Shown in pieces: positions 1 to 11,124 of a DNA stretch of 64,000 nt. Source of the stretch: Paulinella micropora. Lineage: Eukaryota > Cercozoa > Imbricatea > Euglyphida. Every line of letters begins with the position of its first letter. Within the stretch, counting starts at the first letter, position 1. The stretch lies in the NCBI GenBank assembly GCA_009731375.1, contig BJOX01000126.1, forward strand, positions 644,293-708,292, read 5' to 3'. The notes under the pieces are model-generated. The model worked only from the letters and a program-made list of their open reading frames with translations. It had not been told where the DNA came from and did no database searches. A program made the translations under genes and the position numbers.

Positions 1-623
1 ATCTTCGCCACGACGAAGTAACGGCGGTGTGATGGCTTGTCGATCAGCTTCGAGTCGCGCTGGCTCGATTCCTGCTTGGTAGCTTGGATCATCCCCTGCA
101 CCTTGTCAGTCAGCCTCGCGAAGTCACCAGTGACCGCCCGCGTCTCCTCCCTAAGTGCGTTGCGCAGCATATCTCCAATGCTTGCCATCGTACTTGCGTC
201 CAGCCCAGTGGAGTGGTGGCCGCTGGTGTCGGTGCGATCGCGAGGTGGAATAGTGGCAGCCGTCGTCGTAGTCGTCGTCGTACCTTGCCCTATCACGGTC
301 TGCTGCTGGTGTAGCGATGGTGCTCCAAATAGGTTGACAGGGTTGAGTGGTGAAGCAGATGCAGATGGTGGGGTGTTACCAGTGCTTCCACCTGCTCCAG
401 CACCGCTCGAGCCAGTCGCGGGAAGCCCAGTGGCCGGCAGACTAGTACTCGATGTAGCAGCAAAAGTAGTTGAAGTAGTCACGTTTCCCCCACCGAATGC
501 AGGGCCGCCTCCGTTGTTGCCGCTGCTGCTGCTGGCTGCGCTTGTCTTGTTGTCGTCATCACCCTGTTGAGATCTGCGCTTCCTAGTAGGCCTTGGGGTC
601 CTTTGTCCAGCTGCAGCTGACAT
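1..623 (-). CDS. Partial N-terminus of an unrecognised Ser/Thr/Gly-rich protein, open at the window edge
   Basis: A reverse-strand frame starts with ATG at 623-621 and stays open for about 207 codons to the window edge. The first 25 residues are basic (an RKRR cluster) and could be a nuclear-localisation signal. Residues about 30-130 are low-complexity Ser, Gly, Thr and Ala with a poly-Thr stretch. The last 60 visible residues are charged and helix-like. No family is recognisable. The composition (disordered start, then helical part) resembles the N-terminus of the second gene of the TIR transposon at 28997, so a transposon origin is possible, but this is weak. The plus-strand frame over the same bases is a shadow. 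It is divergent from the gene starting at 958. Confidence 0.5.
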   Translation of the reverse strand, partial: MSAAAGQRTPRPTRKRRSQQGDDDNKTSAASSSSGNNGGGPAFGGGNVTTSTTFAATSSTSLPATGLPATGSSGAGAGGSTGNTPPSASASPLNPVNLFGAPSLHQQQTVIGQGTTTTTTTAATIPPRDRTDTSGHHSTGLDASTMASIGDMLRNALREETRAVTGDFARLTDKVQGMIQATKQESSQRDSKLIDKPSHRRYFVVAK

Positions 624-957
624 CGATATCTCGATTTCCCAAATTCAAAAAACAACAGTAAAATTTGCTCTAAGCACTTTTGTGCTAGAGCGAAAAATCA
701 AATCTGAGGGTGAAGGGGTTCTCTTTGTAATGTTTAAAATTTTGGAGCGAGAACTATTGTTCCCGCTTAATTTATTACCGTAATTAACACTGCAGCGTTC
801 ACTTTTCAGTCTCCCTTACGGCCCACCCACTGATATTTGTGAAATGACGCATTTTGGTTCACGGGTTTGGAAAATATTCAAACTCACAACTCGAGAAGTC
901 GCCGCTTCCGGCGAAGCTTCATTGTTTGAACCCGTAAATTTTAGATACAAGCCCGTC
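624..957. other. Divergent intergenic spacer
   Basis: Spacer between the minus-strand start at 623 and the plus-strand signal-peptide ATG at 958. It is AT-rich in its middle and shows no gene. It may hold promoters for both sides. A longer in-frame ATG at 844 exists, but the hydrophobic start at 958 is a better fit for a secreted protein. Confidence 0.4.
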
Positions 958-1820
958 ATGAACCTCCTGCTTGCTTTTATCAGTCTCGCTTATTTTACTG
1001 CTGCGCTTTCGCCGGCGCAGAGACAGCAGATTCCTACCCAACTGAGCAAATCGAACAAACGGATAGATGCTAATTCGAACGACCTTGACGACACTAAAAA
1101 AATGGTAGCGCAAATCACAGAGCGGGCAAAATCTCCAGAAGCGGTAAAAGGCGTGCAGTATTACAGTTTTGCGAATGGGAATGAAGGAGACCTCACTCAA
1201 ATCAGCGGTGGTTGCATTGATGTAAGTTCTATAGACTAAGACGCACCTTCCTTCCTTCATTCCTTCCTTCCTCTTCCTTCCTTCCTTCCTTCCTTTCTTT
1301 CTTTCTTTCTTTCTTCCTTTCTTTCTCTTCTTTCTTTCTTTCTTTCTTTCTTCTTTCTTTCTTCTCCTCCTCCTCCTTGTTCTTCCTCTTCTCCTCCTCC
1401 TCCTGCTCCTGCTTCTTCTTCTGCTTCTTCTTCTCCTTCTTTTTCTTCTTCTTCTTCTTCTTCAGGCTCGCTTCTGTCCTCCTGCTACTGCTCCTGCTTC
1501 TTCTTCTGCTTCTTCTCCTTTTTCTTCTTCTTCTTCAGGCTCGCTTGGCTAGTTTCTTTCTGTTCTTTTTGTCTTGCCTTGTTTGTCATTTTCATCGTCT
1601 TATTTTTATTTCACTCTTGAATGACGCGGAAACGCATTCCAACATTCTCACACAAAATGTGTAGGGGACGTATGTTTTTGGGACCCGCGTTGTCACCCAA
1701 CTGTACTACGTCACCATCGCGATGAGGGCAAGCGGGTCTCTGAGTCATACACATCCATGCATAAGATGGGATAAAAATGCGCGGCAAGTTGGATGGAAGA
1801 AAGGGGGTGTCTGAGTGTGT

Positions 1821-1851
<31 letters not shown>

Positions 1852-3348
1852 NNNNNNNNNNNNNNNNNNNNNNNNNNNNNNNNNNNNNNNNNNNNNNNNN
1901 NNNNNNNNNNNNNNNNNNNNNNNNNNNNNNNNNNNNNNNNNNGGGGGGGGGGGGGGGGGGGGGCTCAATTTACGTATTAATATTAATATTTTATTGACAG
2001 GTATCCATACTGCGGTATCTCCATGTGTATTGATTACTATTATTGTTATTTATTGTATCACGCTATCCTGCATGCCCTTGGTTGTAGGAAAACTTGTTTG
2101 ATCGGCGACATCACACTCACCGGAGAACAAATCGAGAAGAGTACGGTAAATTTGTCACACGTAATCAGAGAAAGGACGACCTAGTAGGATGTAGGTAGGT
2201 AGGTACATAGACAGATCGAAAGATTGTAGGTGTTATCCGTAAGATTGAACGGGCTTAATATCAGAACCCAGGTAGGTGAAGGTATATTTGTTTTTGAAAT
2301 ATAAGTGCATTCAAGTTATGTTCGTTTCTAAACTGTAGTGCATTCAACCGTGGTGCGCGTCAGCAAAGCACACACTTTCTGACTTGCACATGTGTGAGTG
2401 TGTATCTGTGTGTGTGTGTGTGTGTGCGGCGAGTCTTTTCTGTCTCACGTGTCTATATGTTGTAAGTGCGTGCATCACAGGAGCATCCCTATTAGGTATG
2501 CATGTTTGTATACATGCTGAAAATAGTGTGTTTACGTTTTTGTATCTGTGCATCCTGCATAGTAGTGTTAGGTCTGTATGCAAATCTAGACGTGTAAATA
2601 GATATATGGCTCTTTTTTACGATTGTGTACATGATGAATTTTTGATTTCTGTGTGTGTTTGCGTGTGTGTGGATGGCAAAACGTGTCACAGACCTTGATG
2701 TACCTGGTTGGTACCTTGCAAATCTCGTGTCAAAGTTGCGTCTCCGGTATACCCTTTCCGAACCTGGCTGCCATCGCGACTGTCACCGACGCAAGCACAC
2801 CGACCTCGGTGACCAAACCTTTTCTATCTTGTATGTATGTCTTCTGACTACCATTGAAAATTGTAGTATTCAGCCTGTCCTCTGGAGTGTCTTTCAGTAA
2901 AACCTTCTGCCTATCTGCCTCGCTCATGTTTAACGTCCGCACGATGCACCCGTCTAAACATGGCTCGGTGTAGTCTCAGATCCCTAGGACTTTTACACTC
3001 ATGCAATTCAAACCGCGTTCATTGGTTCCTGAGTTCGGACGCTCTTCAGTGTGTCCGTTTCAAGAATGCTGACAGGTTGGTTGGTGGGTGGATGCGCATG
3101 TGTGTGTGTGTGTGTGTGTGTGACGTGAGCCAGGTCATCCCTGGCAATTGGCCGCAAGTTCCAAATAGGGCGTATGAGAGCGTCTACGCGTCGCTTATCA
3201 TCTCTGACCTCCAGAACACGGCGTTGTCGTTCCCTAAGCTTGAAGAGTACCTTTCTTCACACACACATACACAGTGCACATCTGCACCACGACTGCACCA
3301 CATGCATATATATGATCACATACCGTGCATACTTGCATATTGCGGAAG

Positions 3349-3424
<76 letters not shown>

Positions 3425-4034
3425 TATCGATCCCATCTGTACTCGCTCATTTTTTGCCTCACTACCGCGCGCGTGTGTGTGTGTGTAAGTTTTTTTTTTG
3501 GGGGGGGGGGGGAGGAGGCTGGTGGCCATCATGAAGAGTTCATACATTCCTATTTTGCATGTAAATAATCTTACATATTCATGCATGGTGATGCTACCAA
3601 AAATCGCCAGTTCTGCGGCCGAAATGTTCCACTTTAGAAAGGACAAACAACAACAACAACAACAGTAACACATTTTCTACATTTGTCAAATGTTCTATGT
3701 GCGTGTATGTCAAAACGTCAGCATCTGAGGTTTGAAACCTTCCCAAAGATTCTTCCGTTTAGCAGTTAAGGGTGGGGGGGGGGGGGTCTGCTAACCCACA
3801 CGAAAATCCCGATAAAACGCGATTTCACACAAATCACGGTCAGACTAGGGAACGCCTGTCTCATGTCTAGGCTGTTTCTCGATTCGCCTGAGCGGGCTGA
3901 CAAGATAATCTACTTCGCGACTATGTTCATCATCAACGTGACAAACACTTCCATCAACTTCCCAAGCTTACTCGACGTTGTCGGATTCGTCTGTCTTTTC
4001 TCCCTCTCCCTTCCCCACACGCAAACATCTCTCT

Positions 4035-4094
<60 letters not shown>

Positions 4095-4100
4095 TCTCTC

Positions 4101-4134
<34 letters not shown>

Positions 4135-4318
4135 CACACGCACGCACACACACACACCAACTTCCCAGCTTTGTTCCTGTGCACCAAATCTCTCTCTCTC
4201 TCTCTGTCTCTCTCTCTCTCTCTTTCTCATACTCTCTTTTCTTTCTCTCTCTCTCTCTCTCTCATGCTCTCTTTTCTCTCTCTTTCTCCTCTCTCTCTCT
4301 CTCGCGTGNNNNNNNNNN

Positions 4319-4385
<67 letters not shown>

Positions 4386-5774
4386 GCTTACAGGTCAACG
4401 CATTTATTTATTCGGGTCCCTTAATCCTTTTTCTTTCCATCGTATGCAGGTCAATGCGACGCATTACGATGACTACCCGCGAGGCATCGCTTTCAGATAC
4501 CTGACTAATTCCCCTATAGCCATGCCTCTGCTTAAGCTGGTACAACCCTCACCTCAGATACCTGACCAATGCCCCTGTAGCCATGCCTATGCTTGCGCTG
4601 GTATAACTCTCCTTACTACTGCTACCACTACTGCTACTACTACTACTGATAACAACAACAACAACAATAATAACGATAATAATAATAATAGTAAGGCAGC
4701 TCTAGCAACCGCGCTTGGTGTATGCACTTGCACATTCGGTGACGTCTTGCAAGAGGTTGCTGGGACTGCGGAATAACCTCGGCTTAGTGCAGTCTTGCCC
4801 TCAGGAGCTCCATCGGTGGCCCCGATCATCAGGCGAGAGACTGACACGGGGGGGTGGAGGACCTCGAACAAGGGTATTGGAGGCTTATGTCCGTTGAGGA
4901 TATGCCATTAGCTGCATCAGTACACCTCAGATATAGTAAATCTGCCTTGGAGTGTTGACTGTGACATATTTGAGGGAAATCCCGATGAAAAAACCTAGTC
5001 ACACTTGCTAAACAGAGTTCCAGCCCAATGGCCTCAAGGCGTTAAACTGTGACGCCAACTCATAACCCTTTGGTGGTAGATGCTGGGGAGGAGGGTCGTT
5101 GCGCGCGTAAAAGATCTTAAACTCCGCATATGCTGGTTGATAGCCCAGGACCCAGCAGACACCAGATTGTTATGGGTGGGGTTTCGAGGCAGCTCTAGCA
5201 ACCGCGCTTGGTGTATGCACTTGCACATTCGGTGACGTCTTGCAAGAGGTTGCTGGGACTGCGGAATAACCTCGGCTTAGTGCAGTCTTGCCCTCAGGAG
5301 CTCCATCGGTGGCCCCGATCATCAGGCGAGAGACTGACACGGGGGGGTGGAGGACCTCGAACAAGGGTATTGGAGGCTTATGTCCGTTGAGGATATGCCA
5401 TTAGCTGCATCAGTACGCCTCAGATATAGTAAATAATAATAGTAATAATTAGTATTTGTCTTGTTGAGGTCTTGGTAACTATGTACCAACAAGACTTCAA
5501 GCGCTTCGTTCTTACTTGTAGCCACACTGTGTCGTAAAGCTCTGTCGTGGACCATGAGAAAGCTCTGAAACAGAGCTTTCAAACGAACCCCTAGACAAAG
5601 CAAAAACCAGAATCAGCTGTGAACGAAGCACCTCATGTCATGTTTCATAGCAGTAATGAGTGAGAACCCTTTTGGCTCACGCGCTTTGTCTTCTTCGCTC
5701 TAGATCAGTCTCGGAGACTACCAGGTGCTGAACGATTCCTATATACCTCAAGCTAATTCTTTGTTCGGTCTCGC

Positions 5775-5821
<47 letters not shown>

Positions 5822-5832
5822 TTCTCCCTCCC

Positions 5833-5884
<52 letters not shown>

Positions 5885-6537
5885 ACTCACTCACTCTCAT
5901 TCACAAACACACGTGTCCTTCCCCCCACTCCCCACCCCCCAAAAAAAACACACACACACACACACACACACGAACACACACAACCTCTCTGTGTGTGTCT
6001 CTCTCTCTCTCTATAAATCTTTCGAGTTTCTCTTGCAGACTCAGCTAAGAATCTCGGTGTGGGTTAAGGCGAGTCAGCGTGTGTTACGTAGCCATTCGAA
6101 TCTATCTCGGTTCCTGCATAGGTTTTTACATGAGCAACAACGTTCAATCCGAGGAAGTCTCCTATCCTAAGCTCGATCAGATCGAAATTTTTGGGTCCGT
6201 AGGCAGAGGCATGCTTATAGATGGATACTGATAACTTTACATAGAGAAATGATGGACAGAGAGACAGATGGATGCATGTCTATTGGACACAGATGGTCGG
6301 CTGAATCAAGGGATGTTCACTCGGTGGATAGATGGATATATTTAGTATGTAGGTATGTAGGTGGACTAGGTAGATTGATAGATGGGAATATAGAATCGAT
6401 ATAAATAGGTAGATTGACACATAGATCGACCGGATCCTTCCCTTGATGCAACATAGAGCGATCGATAGATATCGATCGATCATAGATAGGTAGATAGATA
6501 TATAGTAGGTAGATAGATAGATAAATAGGTAGGTAGG

Positions 6538-6574
<37 letters not shown>

Positions 6575-7195
6575 GGATGGATGGATGGATGGATTGGAAT
6601 GCATTGGATTCGCTAAGCTAAGCTGAGCTAAGCTAAGCTAATTTTCCATGTTGGACACGTCGCTCATGTAGTTCCTGACTGCGCCAGTAGCCTCCTTGAA
6701 AATAAGAGCCGATGGCAAGGTGGAAAGTAACACTTATCTGTTTTACTGCATAGGGCTAATAATGAAAAAGATTCCACTTCCGCGGTTTATCTCCAGGTAC
6801 GTATTGATAAAAGCTCCTAGTTGTATGTATTTATATATATACATACATACATGCATACATACAGACACATGCATGTATACGTACATACATACATACATGG
6901 ATGCGTATATATGTATGTATGTATATATATATATATATACGTATATATTATATATATACGTATATTTATATATACGTATATATATATGTATATATATATA
7001 ATCCAGGTAAACTGCTTGTCCTTGGCTTGGGTCTCTTGTGTTTGAACGGGTCGTTTGGTGGGCGATCCGATCAAAAGTGACTTCATGAATCCTTTCGTTC
7101 ACTCAGCCAGTTCTGATCTCTGTTGCGTTGTGTAGTTACTCAATGGCCACGCCAGTATTCACTTTGACGGGTTGAAAAATTTGCTCCTCGAGACG

Positions 7196-7245
<50 letters not shown>

Positions 7246-7287
7246 TCACCAATTCACTTTGACGGGTTGAAAAGAATCCTCCTCGAG

Positions 7288-7327
<40 letters not shown>

Positions 7328-8896
7328 ATCACCGCCTTTAGATACAAATCAAAATGTAGACCAAAAGTACATATATTGTAGTTATAGATATGAAAATCAC
7401 TCTAGGTATGATGTACGTTAGAGATGCATTTCTACACAATTTGCGTGATGCCGCTCCATGTCCCGTTCCTTTTCCCGTGCAATATCATGATTTTTTTGAG
7501 TGTTTCGTTCTTATCTTATCCAAGACCTGTGTGGTGGCTTGTTAGCAATCTCTCGACGTAATGAGACCTTTTAAATGAAGCACTTGAATTCGTGGTTCTT
7601 GTTATCACTGGTGGCGCATATTATGACGTTGATGTTTGAGTGGGAAGACATATTGTTGATGCATTTGGTGTCGCAGGAACTGCGTTTCAATTCGAATTGA
7701 CTACAGGATTAAGCGTTAGCGCGGACGGCTTGCAGTCGTTCCGGATCAGCAACACACAATATGTTGGGTAATTAAGCACCATGAATATTAACGATGAATA
7801 ATGACTTCAAGTGCTTCGTTCGCAGTCGATGTCAGTTGCAGCTGACCATTTTGTGGCTATCTATCTATCTATCTACCTATCTCCCTATCTATCGCTTCTT
7901 ATGTGACGGTTTTCTCATCAGCCGCGCCACAGGTGTTAGACCCACATGGATTTGCTGAGAACTTTGCGCTTGAAATTATCGTTCATTCCACTTAGAAGTA
8001 GAAGCCTTTTGCCCCTGCTCTGTGCGTGTGTGTTCGGCTTCTACTGTCACCCTGAAATCTGAGGGGCCAGGGGGGCTAAAGCCTGCGGGAGAAATATCGA
8101 AAATTTTGTTTCAAAAAACCCCGAGCCCTCAGAAAGTTTTGAAGAGATCTGGCCAAATGTCTTCAAAATTCGATCGAAATTCAAAGCTGCACACACCGGC
8201 AACGTCATCTTTCACTTTGAAAATATCAATCTTGCAGTTCGATCAACGGGCTGGTCACTGGAGGTTCAAACTCCGCGTTGGACATCTCCTTTGCTTCTCT
8301 GGTTGAAGCCCAAATCGAAGCAGATCTAAAGTTGGTACTTTATATTTACTTTTCTTGTCTGCATTTTTTCCCCGATCTCATTGTTTCTCTTCCTTTTCTT
8401 CTTTTCTCTTCTTCTCGTCTTGCTCTCTTCGAAAAGCACGTGTCACATTTGCTGCCTTCACTGGAGCAGGGACACCGACCGGCCCGGCCTCACCAAGCAC
8501 AATTCTTCTTCATTCCTGTGCTTTCCCATCGTTTGGCCTTGCCGGATGCTTCCGCGTGTTTGTTTCTTTCAGGAGACCTGTCTCGCCTTCACAATTTGGT
8601 TACAGTATGGATCAAATGTGCATGCTGTGTCCTGTCCCAGCCTGCGCGCCATCAAGGTGAGTGGCAAGAAGGGATATTGAAGCAACAGCGGCGGCAATTA
8701 GAGAAAGAGGGGGGGGGGGGGNNNNNNNNNNNNNNNNNNNNNNNNNNNNGGGGGGGGGGGTATATTGTATATATCTTTGACAATCACCTTTCTCTCTCAT
8801 ATATAAATAATATAATATATTATATTATATATATGTATATATATGTACTTACATGATAGCTTTTTACATCGATATCACCATGCGCACGCGCGCACC

Positions 8897-8957
<61 letters not shown>

Positions 8958-9597
8958 TTCTCTCTTTCTCTCGCTCTCTCTCGACAACAACACATATGCG
9001 ATATGTAGATTTTTTTTTGGTGCGTATTCAACTTTAAGGTGGTGTTTAACGTTGTCGAGAGATGGATTCACATGTGATGTCTCAATCATCGAAAGGCAAA
9101 TGTGAATGCTAGTGGAACAGATCTATTGCGCTTGCCATGTGCATGCAGTTACTGACTGTTGCGCTGGCGTTATTGCTGTTTGTTCTGCCACCACTTCTTG
9201 CGGCGGTGTGTATTAGGCTACGGCATCCGCCGGCGCGATTGGCATAGAAATGCTAGCAGACAATGTAGAAATGGACCTTCGGTATCCCTTCTTTCTTCTA
9301 TCAAAGCGTGCGTCTGTGTGTGTGTCTGGGTGGGTCGGGGAGGAAGAATCAATTATAGAGAACAAAGGGCAAAGAAACGAAATAGAACTTCCTTCTGATG
9401 TGATATTATCAATTGTGGATGCGATGCGTATTTCGCTGTGTCTTCGCTGTTGTGTAGTTCGCTGGAGGCTGTCAATCTGGAAGTCCCGGCAGGTCAATTT
9501 ACTCGCTCTGTGTACGGTGGTCCAGAAAATCCACAAAATCTGCCTTCTGGACATGTCACGTCGCGCTATGCGAAGTTTCCCGATGCGGCCGTTCCGT
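958..9597 (+). CDS. Multi-exon secreted/surface protein with receptor-L-domain-like repeats (exon model approximate)
   Basis: Exon 1 (958-1221) encodes a signal-peptide-like start ([18 protein letters not shown]), a helical linker and a GGC motif, and ends at a GTAAGT donor. Later exon-like islands carry a recurring pattern: Cys, then GDITLTG-type strand, then a strand such as LVGTLQIS or SLIISDL, then FPNL or FPKL or FPSL. They lie at about 2088-2145, 2692-2830, 3000-3074, 3135-3260, 3840-3980, 4450-4520, 7134-7197, 8238-8330, 8433-8652 and 9440-9597 (stop TAG). Many are flanked by AG acceptors and GT donors. The pattern (strand, Cys, strand, I-x-FPxL) recalls receptor L-domains of EGFR-type receptors and other parallel-strand repeat proteins. 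One exon per repeat suggests growth by exon duplication. Several splice phases do not join cleanly, so the model is incomplete. No transmembrane segment or kinase is seen. Function is inferred only as extracellular recognition or cell-surface structure. Confidence 0.45.
1250..1550. repeat. Pyrimidine tract (TTCC)n/(TTTC)n/(TTC)n in intron 1
   Basis: About 300 bases of TTCC, TTTC and TTC repeats lie just after exon 1 of the L-domain-like gene. The plus-strand frame across it is low complexity and not a protein. The tract could serve as an oversized polypyrimidine region. No other feature is seen in it. Confidence 0.9.
1815..1963. repeat. (GT)n, then poly-G flanking a 91-N gap (1852-1942)
   Basis: A GT tract runs into poly-G that continues on both sides of a 91-base gap. 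Poly-G on both sides suggests sequencing drop-out at a homopolymer or G-rich structure, so the true length is unknown. Confidence 0.85.
2397..2426. repeat. (GT)n microsatellite
   Basis: GT dinucleotide run inside an intron between the second and third exon-like islands. A similar run is at about 3099-3121. Confidence 0.9.
3347..3424. repeat. (TTA)n microsatellite
   Basis: Nearly pure ATT/TTA repeat of about 26 units in an intron of the L-domain-like gene. Confidence 0.95.
4029..4383. repeat. (CT)n microsatellite field with a 10-N gap (4309-4318)
   Basis: Three blocks of CT dinucleotides with short CA and TTTC interruptions. The 10-N gap inside is probably an unspanned repeat join. All open frames here are (Leu-Ser)n or (Arg-Glu)n artefacts. 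Confidence 0.95.
4695..4941. repeat. 247-bp direct repeat, copy 1
   Basis: Bases 4695-4941 recur at 5188-5434, offset by 493, with only one difference seen (an A/G near the 3' end). Copy 1 follows a TAA/AAT-rich run and copy 2 is followed by one, which recalls the tail of a non-LTR retrotransposon or SINE. No open frame with recognisable function is present. Confidence 0.9.
5188..5434. repeat. 247-bp direct repeat, copy 2
   Basis: Second copy of the repeat at 4695-4941, in the same orientation. Near-identity implies a recent duplication or two recent insertions. The intervening 246 bp are not repeated. Confidence 0.9.
5777..6015. repeat. (CT)n and (CA)n microsatellites
   Basis: CT run at 5777-5853, CA runs at 5854-5880 and 5949-5975, then a short CT run. 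They lie in a presumed intron. No gene is seen. Confidence 0.9.
6460..6640. repeat. (GATA)n/(GGAT)n followed by a short (AGCTA)n run
   Basis: Tetranucleotide GATA-type repeats at 6460-6594 pass into GGAT and then about five imperfect GCTAA units at 6613-6640. The frames over it are translations of the repeat. Confidence 0.9.
6828..7003. repeat. (CATA)n/(TA)n AT-rich repeat
   Basis: Alternating TA and CATA runs with several local palindromes. No gene is seen. Confidence 0.9.
7157..7330. repeat. Two-copy exon-like segment, each followed by (CT)n
   Basis: A segment beginning ATTCACTTTGACGGGTTGAA occurs at 7157 and again at 7252, and each copy runs into a CTCGAGAC motif and a CT repeat. The first copy lies in a candidate L-domain exon. 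The duplication shows how repeat slippage copies exon ends in this gene. Confidence 0.8.
8710..8760. repeat. Poly-G flanking a 28-N gap (8722-8749)
   Basis: Poly-G on both sides of the gap, as at 1838-1963. A short run of TA repeats follows at about 8817-8845 and a (CT)n/(TTTC)n tract at 8902-8980. Confidence 0.85.
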
Positions 9598-10113
9598 AGC
9601 GTGACTGGGCCAGCGCAGTAGTCCGCGCGGAAGATTTCCTCTGAACAGACCGTTCAGCGGACGCATGGGCAGCCTGAATCAGAAGCTGCGGCCGTCGGTT
9701 TGTGGCAGCCTGTATTAACCCTAGCCTGTATTAACCCTTTGCGATGCATTTAGTAAGACCCAGTGGATGGGATCTTACAGAGGTGAAAGTCAACAGAAAG
9801 TGTACAACATGGTTTTGTTAAATTCTGAATCAACACAATATTAGCTACGGTTATGCAAGTATTATGATTCTGAAACACCTCTAGCTTAGACTTAACTTTT
9901 GTCTTTCGAAAAAAAGTTGCCTAATTCGAATTGTATAATATTATATTAATATTATTAAAAGGATTTGAGGTGGCGCTCGTTGGTTTCAAGTTTTTTTGAA
10001 ATATTCTCCCGGAAAAAATCTGTGATGAACTTGAAATTGAATTTTTGTATCAGACTGAGCACCTTAACGACCGGCCAAAACCGCTTTACCGTTGACAATT
10101 CACTTTTTTTGAC
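9598..10113. other. AT-rich spacer with no gene seen
   Basis: Downstream of the last exon-like island. No open frame of interest, RNA gene or clear repeat was recognised. Confidence 0.4.
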
Positions 10114-10399
10114 TGCCAACTGCTTCACACGCAAAAGAATTTAACAATAGTGAACAATTCCCGCCAGTCCAACTGACGACGTCACACAAAAGATGTACCT
10201 CCAGAAAATGACACACGAAACGGCCTGATATGTGCAATAATCGTAATGGTAAAAAGCTAGTGCCACCAGTACCAGAAAAGATACTCTAAATGACTGCATT
10301 AATAACTAATAATACTACTAACCGTAACGAATATTGCTAACGTATAAAATAGCAATATGGACATAGCTGAGGAGGAAGTGTCTAATTAATTGTCCAATG
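10114..10399 (-). repeat. LTR segment of copia element 2, in inverted orientation
   Basis: The reverse complement of this 286-bp block matches 37580-37865, the first 286 bp of the element 2 3' LTR, at high identity. It reads from CATTGGACAATTAATT to GAAGCAGTTGGC. It is inverted relative to element 2, yet only about 100 bp further on the last 65 bp of the LTR appear in the expected forward orientation (10501-10565). It is either a solo LTR of another copy or a local inversion of the 5' LTR. Confidence 0.8.
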
Positions 10400-10500
10400 G
10401 AGAATGGGACGGAATCAGAATTTTCTAAACGGAATCGAAAACTAGTTAGTGAAGTCGAAACGTCGGACGGTCCAGAGGAGAATCTATTAATAATGAACCG

Positions 10501-10565
10501 GTAGGAGGGTGACGCCCGGAGTTCCGGTCGCCGTTTGCAGAAGTCGCGAGGGTTTTCTCCCAACG
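10501..10565 (+). repeat. 3' end of the 5' LTR of copia element 2
   Basis: This matches 37867-37931, the end of the 3' LTR, in the same orientation and with few differences. It is directly followed by a primer-binding-site-like sequence, as expected for a 5' LTR. The preceding 101 bp (10400-10500) have no match in the 3' LTR. Confidence 0.65.
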
Positions 10566-10577
10566 GGTTATCGAGCC
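10566..10577 (+). promoter_or_regulatory. Primer-binding site of copia element 2
   Basis: GGTTATCGAGCC directly after the LTR end. It resembles the site of element 1 (GGTTATGAGCC) with one extra base, so it is probably a decayed site for the same primer, initiator tRNA-Met. Confidence 0.5.
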
Positions 10578-10803
10578 TTGGAGCGTGACCTGTGCAACGG
10601 ATCGCAGAGGAGAACCTTCGTTAAAGTGGTGAGGGGTGCACCTTAAGTGACCACATTTCAGGAAAGTGCGCATTTTCAATTGTGTTGCTACAGCTGATCA
10701 CTGTAGACACTACCCACGCCCTCAGCGGCTCTGCTGGTGTGTAGTGCAAGGGCAAGGTGGGGGACAGGACAGAGAGACAGACACCGAAGCGTACAGGTCG
10801 CAG

Positions 10804-11114
10804 CGTTGTAATGTACTACTAATACACGTTACTCCACCTAGACAATTTACCGGTAATTTGGATAGTCTTAGTCATAGGCAGGTTCATAGGCCGGACAGTT
10901 ATTAATACCTTTATTACTGACAAGGACACTTTCTAGAGCATTCGCGAATCATAGTCTGGAATGCCTAGAATCAAATGAGTATTACCATTCTGTAAAGGTC
11001 ATAACATCATAAATTTGTGTGACCCAAAGTCATTAAAAGTCTTTTCTTCGGTTATTCTTTACCCTTAGCGGGGTAGCTTCCCTAAACTCTGCGTTTGAGT
11101 GATAGATTACTTTG
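10804..11114 (+). repeat. 5' LTR of copia element 1
   Basis: 311 bp, nearly identical to 18052-18362. It begins CGTTGTAATGTAC and ends GATTACTTTG. The ends do not show the usual TG...CA, but the CGCAG target duplication and the adjoining primer site fix the borders to within a base or two. Confidence 0.9.
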
Positions 11115-11124
11115 GTTATGAGCC
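11114..11124 (+). promoter_or_regulatory. Primer-binding site: half-tRNA initiator Met type
   Basis: GGTTATGAGCC follows the LTR directly. It is complementary to the anticodon stem-loop of eukaryotic initiator tRNA-Met (GGCTCATAACC), not to the tRNA 3' end. Drosophila copia and yeast Ty5 are known to prime from such a cleaved half-tRNA. The gag start codon (11118-11120) lies inside this site. Confidence 0.75.

Noticed and set aside
37-570. Plus-strand open frame of 177 codons
   Set aside because: It is the shadow of the better minus-strand frame that runs off the window edge; its Val/Pro composition is an antisense effect.
2730-2942. Minus-strand 70-codon frame
   Set aside because: The plus-strand frame over the same bases fits the L-domain pattern and has splice signals, so the minus frame is probably a shadow.
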